A stretch of DNA of 64,000 nt from Flavobacterium plurextorum (GTDB taxonomy: Bacteria > Bacteroidota > Bacteroidia > Flavobacteriales > Flavobacteriaceae). Shown here piece by piece: positions 8,920-15,934 of the stretch. Under the pieces are notes generated by a model. It had not been told where the DNA came from. It ran no database searches and saw only the letters and a program-made list of their open reading frames with translations. Location: the NCBI RefSeq assembly GCF_002217395.1, contig NZ_MUHD01000004.1, positions 124,001 to 188,000 on the forward strand, read 5' to 3'. The position numbers were made by a program, and so were the translations under genes. Numbering within the stretch: the first letter of the stretch is position 1; every line of letters begins with the position of its first letter.

Positions 8920-9579
8920 ATGGATTTTCAAGACTTTTTGAAATTTGTTCCTAATTTAATTCCGATTGAACTGCCGGCTGAATTAGCACACATGAAAATG
9001 GCTCCAAAAGAACGTCTTGAAGCTTTAAAAAATAGTAATCTAGAGGCAAAGAATCCTAGAATAGCGGCCGTTATGATGCTGTTGTATCCAAAAAAGGATA
9101 AAACACATTTAGTTTTGATTGTTAGAAATGCCTATAATGGTGTGCATTCGTCACAAATTGCATTTCCTGGCGGGAAATATGAAAATACAGATTTAGATTT
9201 TCGAGAAACTGCATTAAGAGAAACGCATGAAGAAATTGGTGTAGCTCCAGAGAAAATAGAAGTAATCAAGGATTTTACACCAATGTATATTCCACCTAGT
9301 AATTTTTTGGTGCATCCGTTTTTAGGAATTTCAAATGAAGAGTTGTCATTTTATCCTGATATTCGTGAAGTCGCTGCAATTATAGAATTGCCATTGTCCG
9401 TTTTTTTAAGCGACGAAATTATAATCGATGCCACATTATCAACTTCTTATGCAAACGACGTTTTAGTTCCGGCATTTAACATTCAAAACCATATTGTTTG
9501 GGGAGCAACTGCAATGATTTTAAGTGAATTGAGAGATGTTTTGAAAATTGGTTTTGAGAGCAAAATAGGAGATATTTAA
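8920..9579 (+). CDS. Nudix hydrolase, CoA pyrophosphatase type
   Basis: I take the ATG at 8920, two codons inside a possible TTG start at 8914, giving 219 residues. The Nudix box begins at 'FPGGKYENTDLDFRETALRETHEEIGV' with the R-E-x-x-E-E residues intact, and the preceding 'SQIAFPGGK' and following 'YIPPSNFLVHPF' are typical of the NudL/CoaSe group that cleaves coenzyme A to phosphopantetheine and adenosine 3',5'-bisphosphate. The acyltransferase gene follows in the same direction after about 117 bp that hold its own promoter-like element. Confidence 0.87.
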   Translation: MDFQDFLKFVPNLIPIELPAELAHMKMAPKERLEALKNSNLEAKNPRIAAVMMLLYPKKDKTHLVLIVRNAYNGVHSSQIAFPGGKYENTDLDFRETALRETHEEIGVAPEKIEVIKDFTPMYIPPSNFLVHPFLGISNEELSFYPDIREVAAIIELPLSVFLSDEIIIDATLSTSYANDVLVPAFNIQNHIVWGATAMILSELRDVLKIGFESKIGDI

Positions 9580-9696
9580 TTTAACAATTTGATATTCATA
9601 TTTATAGTAGTTTATTTTTGAAATTGCCTAAAAGCACTGCTAAACGATTTATTTTTGTATGTTTGCGTCCTAACCTCGAAAACAGAAAATAAAGTT

Positions 9697-10527
9697 ATGG
9701 GATTGTTTAAACGAAATCCTTTCGGACATATATTATTTATCAAGAAATGGTTAATCCGAATCTTGGGAGCTATGACGCACCGAAGATACAGAGGTTTTAA
9801 TGAATTGCAGATTGAAGGATCTGAAATCATTAAAACATTGCCAGATAATAATGTATTGTTTATTTCTAATCACCAAACTTATTTTGCCGATGTTGTAGCA
9901 ATGTTTCATGTGTTTAACGCAAGTTTAAGCGGACGTCAAGACACTATTAAGAACATTGGTTATTTGTGGCAGCCTAAAATGAATTTGTATTATGTTGCTG
10001 CCAAAGAAACAATGCAGGCTGGTTTACTGCCAAGAATTTTAGCTTATGTTGGCGCAATTACAGTTGAAAGAACTTGGCGTTCAAAAGGAGTTGATGTTAC
10101 TGAGAAACGTGATGTTAATCCAAACGATACCGAAAATATTCGTATTGCTCTTGAAGATGGCTGGGTTATAACATTTCCGCAGGGAACAACTAAGTCATTT
10201 AAGCCAGTTCGTAAAGGAACAGCGCATATTATAAAACAACATAAACCTATTGTAGTTCCTATTGTAATTGATGGATTCCGTCGTTCGTTTGATAAAAAAG
10301 GACTTCGTTTGAAAAAGAAAAATATACTGCAGTCTTTTATCATAAAAGAACCGCTTGAGATTGATTATGAAAACGATACAATTGAACAAATTGTAGAAAA
10401 AGTTGAATATGCAATCGAACAACATCCGTCATTTTTAAAAGTAATTCCAGCCGAAGAGATTAAAGTCGAGGAAGAGCTTAATGAAATGAGAAGATGGAGC
10501 TATAAAGGACCAGAAAATGAATATTAG
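9697..10527 (+). CDS. 1-acyl-glycerol-3-phosphate acyltransferase-like (PlsC) protein
   Basis: The ATG at 9697 (MGLFKRNPF) gives 276 residues. An in-frame TTG at 9655 lies inside promoter-like sequence (TATGTTTG, 9658-9665) and is unlikely to be the start. The protein matches the LPLAT fold with the acceptor motif 'SNHQTYFADVV', a glycerol-phosphate binding motif 'FPQGTTKSFKPVRKG' and 'VPIVIDGFRR'. Two departures are visible: the catalytic motif is H-X5-D instead of H-X4-D, and the usual FPEGTRS has Gln in place of Glu. The second feature may mark a distinct acceptor. It probably acylates lysophosphatidate or another lysolipid at the inner membrane. Confidence 0.85.
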   Translation: MGLFKRNPFGHILFIKKWLIRILGAMTHRRYRGFNELQIEGSEIIKTLPDNNVLFISNHQTYFADVVAMFHVFNASLSGRQDTIKNIGYLWQPKMNLYYVAAKETMQAGLLPRILAYVGAITVERTWRSKGVDVTEKRDVNPNDTENIRIALEDGWVITFPQGTTKSFKPVRKGTAHIIKQHKPIVVPIVIDGFRRSFDKKGLRLKKKNILQSFIIKEPLEIDYENDTIEQIVEKVEYAIEQHPSFLKVIPAEEIKVEEELNEMRRWSYKGPENEY

Positions 10528-10633
10528 ATTTTAATTTTTTGCTCCCAGTCTAAATTCAAAAAACTTTACAGATTACAACAAGTTACAGAGAAAAAACTCT
10601 GAACCTTTGGCGCTTTGAGATTTTGCTATTCAG

Positions 10634-11266
10634 CTAAAAATCAATTTTCTTCAACTCTTTGTAGTTCGCATACAATCTTCGCAAAAGAGTTCCGTACAGT
10701 AATCTGTAGAAACACCAGAATAATCCAAAGAAACCAAGTATTACCAAGATCAAGATTCCTATCGTGGTCACCATTGCTTTTCCGTTCAGAGCTAATTTAT
10801 CTCTTAAAAAAGCCATGTCGGGATTGTACACAAAAGCGATAAAGAAACTTAAAATTGACGTTACAACGATCATTCCTAGATTGTACCAAACATAATATTG
10901 AACCGTTTTTCTAGTTCTTAAAATGGCGCTCATTAAAGATTTCGTAGCGACTGTGGTCGAAATTGTCGTATAGTTTTTATAGAAAATATAGACAAAAATT
11001 AATCCTACTAAATAATTCAAATAAGTCAAGTATTCAAGTGTAACCACAATTTCTGGATGATTTATTTTTCGTAAAACATCATCAGTATTGATAAATAAAT
11101 TGGAGAAAGTCCAAAAGGAAATTTCCAAAATGCTTATAATTAAAATCCACTTCACTATAGAAGAAGATTTTTTATGAATCATCTTGTAGATTTCTTGTTC
11201 AGAAATTTGCTCAAAAGAATCCGAGTTCTTTTTCCAGTCTTTTTTTAGTAAATCCAGTTCTTTCAT
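10634..11266 (-). CDS. Four-helix membrane protein, likely partner of ECF sigma factor
   Basis: The 210-residue protein has a cytoplasmic N-terminal segment of ~35 residues (KELDLLKKDWKKNSDSFEQISEQEIYKMI) followed by about four transmembrane helices. The N-terminal 'LKKDWKK...SEQEIYKMI' pattern recurs in Bacteroidota proteins encoded immediately after ECF sigma genes. Here the gene starts 8 bp after the sigma gene stop on the same strand. I infer an anti-sigma or sigma-modulating membrane role. No zinc anti-sigma (HxxxCxxC) motif is present. Automatic labels such as beta-carotene monooxygenase for this family are unsupported. Confidence 0.75.
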   Translation of the reverse strand: MKELDLLKKDWKKNSDSFEQISEQEIYKMIHKKSSSIVKWILIISILEISFWTFSNLFINTDDVLRKINHPEIVVTLEYLTYLNYLVGLIFVYIFYKNYTTISTTVATKSLMSAILRTRKTVQYYVWYNLGMIVVTSILSFFIAFVYNPDMAFLRDKLALNGKAMVTTIGILILVILGFFGLFWCFYRLLYGTLLRRLYANYKELKKIDF

Positions 11267-11274
11267 AATAATTT

Positions 11275-11769
11275 TTAAGGATTTAATATTTTTTTAAGTT
11301 TCCCTTTAATTCTGTTCATTTTCACGCGCGCATTCACTTCGCTGATTCCTAGAGTTTCAGCTATTTCTTGATAGTCTTTATCTTCTAAATACATAAAGAC
11401 CAATGCTTTTTCGATATCGTTTAGCTGGTAAACAGCTTTGTACATTAGTTTAATCTGCTCTTCTTCTTCATAGTTATAGTCAACATCTTTTACAAAATGC
11501 TGATGACTTTCATAATCTACGGTAGAAATAGTTCTTTTGGTTTTGCGATAGAGAGTGATTGCTGTATTTAAAGCAACGCGATAGGTCCAAGTCGAAAATT
11601 TACTGTCGCCTCTAAATTTTGGATACGCTTTCCAGAGTTGAATGGTGATTTCCTGAAACAAATCTTTGTGTGCATCTTCGCCGGCAGTATATAATCGACA
11701 AATTTTGTGGATTATATTCTGATTTGCCTGCAATTGCGCAACAAATGATTGTTCTAGGTTTTCGGTCAT
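11275..11769 (-). CDS. ECF-type RNA polymerase sigma factor
   Basis: The 164-residue protein has region 2 around residues 15-80 ('LYTAGEDAHKDLFQEITIQLWKAYPKFRGDSKFSTWTYRVALN', including the DLFQE core-binding/-10 motif) and region 4 at 105-160 with the helix-turn-helix 'YQEIAETLGISEVNARVKMNRIKGKLK'. Its size and layout fit a sigma-70 family ECF factor of Bacteroidota. It is followed 8 bp later by a membrane protein that is the probable regulator. The target promoters cannot be read from this window. Confidence 0.92.
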   Translation of the reverse strand: MTENLEQSFVAQLQANQNIIHKICRLYTAGEDAHKDLFQEITIQLWKAYPKFRGDSKFSTWTYRVALNTAITLYRKTKRTISTVDYESHQHFVKDVDYNYEEEEQIKLMYKAVYQLNDIEKALVFMYLEDKDYQEIAETLGISEVNARVKMNRIKGKLKKILNP

Positions 11770-11833
11770 AAAAGTATTAGTAGTGTTGAAATCACTTTTG
11801 TTACAAGACTCAGCTTTTTTTTGCCTTGAATTT

Positions 11834-12895
11834 TTACAGCGGTCTTGTTTTGTAATAATTAATTATCAAATCTATAAATTTACTGTAACTATCCATTCCG
11901 TCTTTCTGATTGTTTGATTTTAAGAAATTGTCATAAAGAAAGTGAAAACCTTCATCTATAAAAGTGTCGTACTTTTTAAAAAAATCATCACTTTCCTGAT
12001 AGTTTTTTAAGATTCCGATATGGACAGTTTTCTTTAATTGATTAAAAATTTTCTCATTTTTATATTTCCAAATTCCTAAGCAGTAACGTAATGTAAAGCT
12101 ATAACCAGCATATTGATAATAAGGATTGTCATTATTTAATGAAGCTAAGGTTCCAATAAAATTACATTCATTTTCACTTGCATAACCAATCTGATGTGCC
12201 ATTTCATGAGCTGTCGTTTGCGGAAAGGTATACATAGGCAGTAAATCATTAATCTGAGCTTCGTTAGTAAAAGGATTTAAATAACCGCCAAAACCCATAT
12301 AGGTTAATGGCATGCTGAAAAGTGATTTTTTAACGCTCAGAATTTCGTATTTAAAGTAAGGATGCTTTTTTGCTAAGTTGTTATAGCCGTTTAAAATCAT
12401 TTTAAAAGATTCTTCTTGAGAATATGGGAAAACAATTTTTGAGCTGTCATTTTTAGTGATTTCATACTGAATTTCATTGGTTTTAGCGATTAATCGTTTT
12501 GTAAAAGCTAAAAGATCAGCATCAGTATATTCTCTTTTGATTTCCATTTTTGCAAAAAGAGGCTCACGATAGTAATTGAAAGCCCATAACAGATGAAAGA
12601 AAAAGTAGAAAATTGAAATTTTACCTAAAATGGTTAAAATATGATCTTTCCAATCTGTTCTCCATGTTTTTCGTATTTTCCAAAACCAAATTATTGCAGA
12701 AAGAATTAGAACTGCATAAATACAATCGCCCACAGAAAAGGGAATTTTTCCTAAAAGTGTTCTTGAGAAGCGCGAAATCCTAACAAATAAATTGTTACTG
12801 TAAAAGCCTTCAATATAATCTGAAAAATAAGGCAGAATCTTTAAAATTATAATTTGGAAGAGTAAAAATAATGGCAGAATGTATTTTGATTTCAC
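11834..12895 (-). CDS. DUF3810 family membrane-anchored zinc metallopeptidase-like protein
   Basis: This 353-residue protein has three N-terminal transmembrane segments (about 5-20, 57-72 and 88-106) and a large C-terminal domain. That domain carries a metallopeptidase motif HEMAH at 230-234, with glutamates at 241 and 243 (ASENECNF) that could supply the third ligand. This is the DUF3810 pattern, a family widespread in Bacteroidota. The substrate and biological role are unknown. It sits upstream of the sigma gene on the same strand, 64 bp away, with no hairpin between them, so cotranscription is possible. Confidence 0.85.
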   Translation of the reverse strand: MKSKYILPLFLLFQIIILKILPYFSDYIEGFYSNNLFVRISRFSRTLLGKIPFSVGDCIYAVLILSAIIWFWKIRKTWRTDWKDHILTILGKISIFYFFFHLLWAFNYYREPLFAKMEIKREYTDADLLAFTKRLIAKTNEIQYEITKNDSSKIVFPYSQEESFKMILNGYNNLAKKHPYFKYEILSVKKSLFSMPLTYMGFGGYLNPFTNEAQINDLLPMYTFPQTTAHEMAHQIGYASENECNFIGTLASLNNDNPYYQYAGYSFTLRYCLGIWKYKNEKIFNQLKKTVHIGILKNYQESDDFFKKYDTFIDEGFHFLYDNFLKSNNQKDGMDSYSKFIDLIINYYKTRPL

Positions 12896-12957
12896 AGTTT
12901 AAATTTTGAATACGTAAATATAATTACAATTTTGACTGATTGAAAAAAGTTCGTTGT

Positions 12958-13034
12958 GAATTGCACGAATTTTCATTAATTACTAATTTGATTAATTTTA
13001 GAGTCATTATAATTTGTGCTAATTCATGCAATTC
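12958..13034. repeat. Imperfect inverted repeat, intergenic
   Basis: Arms GAATTGCACGAATT (12958-12971) and AATTCATGCAATTC (13021-13034) pair over 14 positions with one G-U type mismatch. It belongs to the same 'gcacgaatt' wording as the element at 607-679. It lies between divergent genes (DUF3810 and pepD) just upstream of the pepD promoter. Confidence 0.5.
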
Positions 13035-13068
13035 TTGATAATAATAACTTTTAAACTTTGTAACTTTG
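13035..13068 (+). promoter_or_regulatory. Probable pepD promoter (Bacteroidota type)
   Basis: A perfect -7 element TAACTTTG (13061-13068) lies 34 bp before the pepD ATG. A TTG at 13035-13037, 23 bp upstream, is a possible -33 element, with spacing at the long end for this class. Confidence 0.5.
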
Positions 13069-13102
13069 AGGCTCTTAATTGTTAAACATCAAACAAAATA
13101 TA

Positions 13103-14563
13103 ATGAGTCAGGAAATAAGAAATCTGGAACCAAAAGAACTTTGGAACAAATTTGCAGATTTAAATGCAGTTCCACGTCCATCAAAAAAAGAAGAGCGTGT
13201 AATCGAGTTCATGAAAAACTTTGGAAACAGCTTAGGTTTAGAAACTTTTGAAGACGAAATTAGAAACGTAATCATTAGAAAACCAGCAACTCCAGGAATG
13301 GAAAATCGAAAAGCAATCGTAATGCAGGGACATCTTGATATGGTGCACCAAAAAAATGCAGATACTGTTTTTGATTTCGATAAGCAAGGAATTGATATGT
13401 ATGTAGATGGTGACTGGGTTCGCGCTCGCGGTACAACGCTTGGTGCAGATAATGGGCTTGGAGTAGCTACAATCATGGCGGTTTTAGAGAGTATAACGAT
13501 TGCACATCCTGCAATTGAAGCTTTGTTTACAATCGACGAAGAAACAGGTATGACTGGAGCATTAAACCTAAAAGGAGGAATTCTGCAAGGTCAGATTTTA
13601 TTGAATCTAGATACTGAAGAAGACGACGAAATTGATATAGGATGTGCAGGAGGAATTGATGTGACGGCTACAAGAACATATCATGATGAAGAAGTTCCAG
13701 AAGGTTCTGTTGGGTACTCAATAACTGTAAAAGGTTTAAATGGAGGTCACTCAGGAATGGATATTCATAAAGGATTAGGGAATGCTAATAAAATTATGAA
13801 TCGTTTGTTGTTTGATGCTTTTGAAAACTTTGGTTTACAGATTGCAGAAATCAACGGAGGAAGTCTTCGAAATGCAATTCCAAGAGAAAGTGCTGCAAAG
13901 GTGATTATTTCTGAAATGTTTGATGAAGCATATCTTTTTGATATGCAGGAAATCATTAATGATATTAAGGCCGAATATAAAACTACTGAGCCAAACTTAT
14001 CTATAGAAATCGTTAAGACTGATCTTCCTGAAAAAGTTATGGATTTAGGTGTTCAGGAAGGGATTATTAGAGCGATTTACGCGGCTCATAATGGTGTTTA
14101 CAGAATGAGTGCTGATATGGATGATTTGGTTGAAACATCAAACAATATTGCTCGTGTAATTATAAAAGACGGGGAAATATTGGTAGGATGTTTAACTCGT
14201 TCTTCTGTTGAATCTTCTAAATTTGATTTGGCTAATTCTTTACGTTCAGCATTTGAATTAGTTGGATGCGAAGTAGAACTTTCAGGATCTTATCCTGGAT
14301 GGACTCCAAATGTTAATTCGGAAATTTTAGAAGTTTTAAAAGAAATTTACGAAAAGCAAAATGGTGAACAGCCAAAAGTTGTTGCTTGTCATGCTGGTTT
14401 AGAATGCGGAATTTTAGGAACAAATTATCCAGATATGGATATGATTTCTTTTGGGCCAACAATTCATGGAGCACACTCGCCGGATGAAAGAGCTAGTATC
14501 TCATCTGCTCAAAAATATTGGAAATTTGTGTTAGAAATTCTTTCTAATATTCCAGTTAAATAA
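13103..14563 (+). CDS. pepD: Aminoacyl-histidine dipeptidase (PepD, M20 family)
   Basis: The ATG at 13103 gives 486 residues starting MSQEIRNLEPKELWNKF. The TTG further upstream would place the start in leader sequence. M20 metallopeptidase signatures are visible: 'MQGHLDMVHQ' (zinc His and catalytic Asp), 'GADNGLGVA' (bridging Asp), 'TIDEETGMTGA' (catalytic Glu-Glu), 'NLDTEEDDEIDIGCAGG' and the C-terminal 'FGPTIHGAHSPDE' (His ligand). Together these define cytosolic beta-alanyl/aminoacyl-histidine dipeptidase, which hydrolyses Xaa-His and other dipeptides. Length is normal. The gene is transcribed alone and ends at the hairpin at 14573-14641. Confidence 0.95.
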   Translation: MSQEIRNLEPKELWNKFADLNAVPRPSKKEERVIEFMKNFGNSLGLETFEDEIRNVIIRKPATPGMENRKAIVMQGHLDMVHQKNADTVFDFDKQGIDMYVDGDWVRARGTTLGADNGLGVATIMAVLESITIAHPAIEALFTIDEETGMTGALNLKGGILQGQILLNLDTEEDDEIDIGCAGGIDVTATRTYHDEEVPEGSVGYSITVKGLNGGHSGMDIHKGLGNANKIMNRLLFDAFENFGLQIAEINGGSLRNAIPRESAAKVIISEMFDEAYLFDMQEIINDIKAEYKTTEPNLSIEIVKTDLPEKVMDLGVQEGIIRAIYAAHNGVYRMSADMDDLVETSNNIARVIIKDGEILVGCLTRSSVESSKFDLANSLRSAFELVGCEVELSGSYPGWTPNVNSEILEVLKEIYEKQNGEQPKVVACHAGLECGILGTNYPDMDMISFGPTIHGAHSPDERASISSAQKYWKFVLEILSNIPVK

Positions 14564-14572
14564 TAGTAATTT

Positions 14573-14641
14573 AGTGTTCAGTTTTTTAGTATTCAGTTAT
14601 CTGAAAACTCAAAAGCTGAACACTTTTTTTAACTCTGATTA
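14573..14641 (+). terminator. Hairpin terminator after pepD
   Basis: Arms AGTGTTCAG (14573-14581) and CTGAACACT (14626-14634) are perfectly complementary and followed by a run of seven T. The loop carries 'attcagttatctgaaaact', which resembles the cagttttcagt-type wording at 57370-57400. Confidence 0.6.
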
Positions 14642-14670
14642 CTAAAAAACTGTCCACTGTCCACTAATTT

Positions 14671-14781
14671 CTAGTCTCTTTTAGGAGAGTTTTTCTTTTC
14701 TCTTTTTTCCTCTTTCTTTTCTTTAGCCGTTTTTAGCGGTTCTTTTTTTGCTGTTTTTTTAGCATCCTGACCTTTTGCCAT
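14671..14781 (-). CDS. 36-residue lysine-rich protein (small gene)
   Basis: A short frame on the minus strand runs from ATG (14779-14781) to TAG (14671-14673) and encodes 36 residues, MAKGQDAKKTAKK... ending KNSPKRD. It has 17 lysines or arginines, is free of hydrophobic stretches and is strongly charged, so it is probably a disordered nucleic-acid- or ribosome-associated peptide. It fills a stretch otherwise lacking a gene between pepD and the gene at 14909, and an A-rich leader stands before its ATG. The reading frame is biased in a coherent way (repeated Lys-Glu pattern), but its expression cannot be shown here. I know of no assigned function. Confidence 0.55.
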   Translation of the reverse strand: MAKGQDAKKTAKKEPLKTAKEKKEEKREKKNSPKRD

Positions 14782-14850
14782 TAGATTTTTATTTTAGTTG
14801 TTTTTAATTGATTAATAAGTAAATATAGTTTTTTTAAAATCCTAAAGAGC

Positions 14851-14884
14851 AAAAAAAAATCCCCAATTTAAAATTGAGGATTCT
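14851..14884 (-). terminator. Terminator of the gene at 14909-15682
   Basis: On the minus strand AATCCTCAATTT pairs with AAATTGGGGATT (one G-U pair), followed by a run of ten T. The G-U pair and T-run make sense only for minus-strand transcription. Confidence 0.75.
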
Positions 14885-14908
14885 TGTGTTTATGGTAAGA
14901 GTAAAATT

Positions 14909-15682
14909 TTAATTCCTTTTAAGTACTTTATATTGTTCGTAACAACCGCTGATAGCATCTAAAATTTGAAGGTCATTTGCTGTTTGAATAAAAGCATCTG
15001 AATAATTACAACGGTGCATAATTTCAGGGATTTCATCTTTACTTATTCCTAAAAGTACAGCAATAGTTTCGCGGTCGTATTTAGTTTCTAATAAGTTTCT
15101 AATCGTGTCGTCTTTCTTCATGTCCTTCAGTTTCTTGAGCTCTTTTCCGTTTTTTCCAAAGAAATTATAAAGCATATCTGCTGGATTGAAAATAGAACCT
15201 AATACTTTTCCGAAAGCATTTGGAGAATATTCACCCGCTTCATAACCTTGTGTAAGGCCAGAAATACTGTAACGATAATTTTCTTTTGTAGGAATTAATT
15301 TTGAGTCGACTTCAAGATATCCTGTTAAAGTAAAAGGAGCAATAATAACTTCTTCAAGCGCGATCGCTTTTTCAGTAAGCTGAATGCGGGTAACTTTATT
15401 TTTTATCCAGTCATTTGTTACTCTAATTCTAAGAGATTGAAATCCTAATAAAGAAAAGTGAATAGTGTCATTAGGCTGTACATCAATTTCAAAATACCCT
15501 TTAGCATCAGATTTTGCGCCGCGTACTTTGTTAGTGTTGATGATGTTTACGTTTGAAAGAGGTTGTTTACTATCGTCGTTTATAATATAACCCGAAACTC
15601 TTTGCGGGGTTGTAGGCTCGATGTCCTGCGCAAAACTAACGGTAGAGAATAGCATAAAAAAGAAAACTGCGAAATATTTCAT
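14909..15682 (-). CDS. Exported carboxypeptidase-regulatory-like (CarboxypepD_reg) domain protein
   Basis: The 257-residue protein has a signal peptide (FFMLFSTVSFAQD, cleavage after FAQ). Residues ~28-105 form a beta-sandwich of the carboxypeptidase D regulatory type ('VSGYIINDDSKQPLSNVNIINTNKVRGAKSDAKGYFEI..', 'HFSLLGFQSLRI'). This domain commonly forms the N-terminus of TonB-dependent receptors, but here no plug or barrel follows. The remaining 150 residues are helical and unrecognised. The protein is likely periplasmic or outer-membrane associated. It is a monocistronic unit. Confidence 0.82.
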   Translation of the reverse strand: MKYFAVFFFMLFSTVSFAQDIEPTTPQRVSGYIINDDSKQPLSNVNIINTNKVRGAKSDAKGYFEIDVQPNDTIHFSLLGFQSLRIRVTNDWIKNKVTRIQLTEKAIALEEVIIAPFTLTGYLEVDSKLIPTKENYRYSISGLTQGYEAGEYSPNAFGKVLGSIFNPADMLYNFFGKNGKELKKLKDMKKDDTIRNLLETKYDRETIAVLLGISKDEIPEIMHRCNYSDAFIQTANDLQILDAISGCYEQYKVLKRN

Positions 15683-15870
15683 ATCCTGATTTAAAGCACT
15701 AAAAGTAGTAAATAGAGATTAAATATTTCGCAGTCTTCGAATATAATTATAAGAAAATTAACAAAGACAGCAGTGTTGCTTTTAGTATTTAATTAAAAAA
15801 GGATGAGGAAGTTTAAAATACATTGTTTTAGATTAAAAAACGCATTTTTAGAACGTAAATTCTTAAAGTA

Positions 15871-15916
15871 AAAAAAATCCCAAATTCCAATTATGTCTGG
15901 AATTTGGGATTTTGTA
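15871..15916 (-). terminator. Strong terminator of the DEAD-box helicase gene
   Basis: A perfect 16-bp inverted repeat (arms 15874-15889 and 15898-15913, AAAATCCCAAATTCCA / TGGAATTTGGGATTTT) with an 8-base loop lies 20 bp after the helicase stop codon. Confidence 0.85.
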
Positions 15917-15934
15917 TTTTAAGATATTGAAGAA

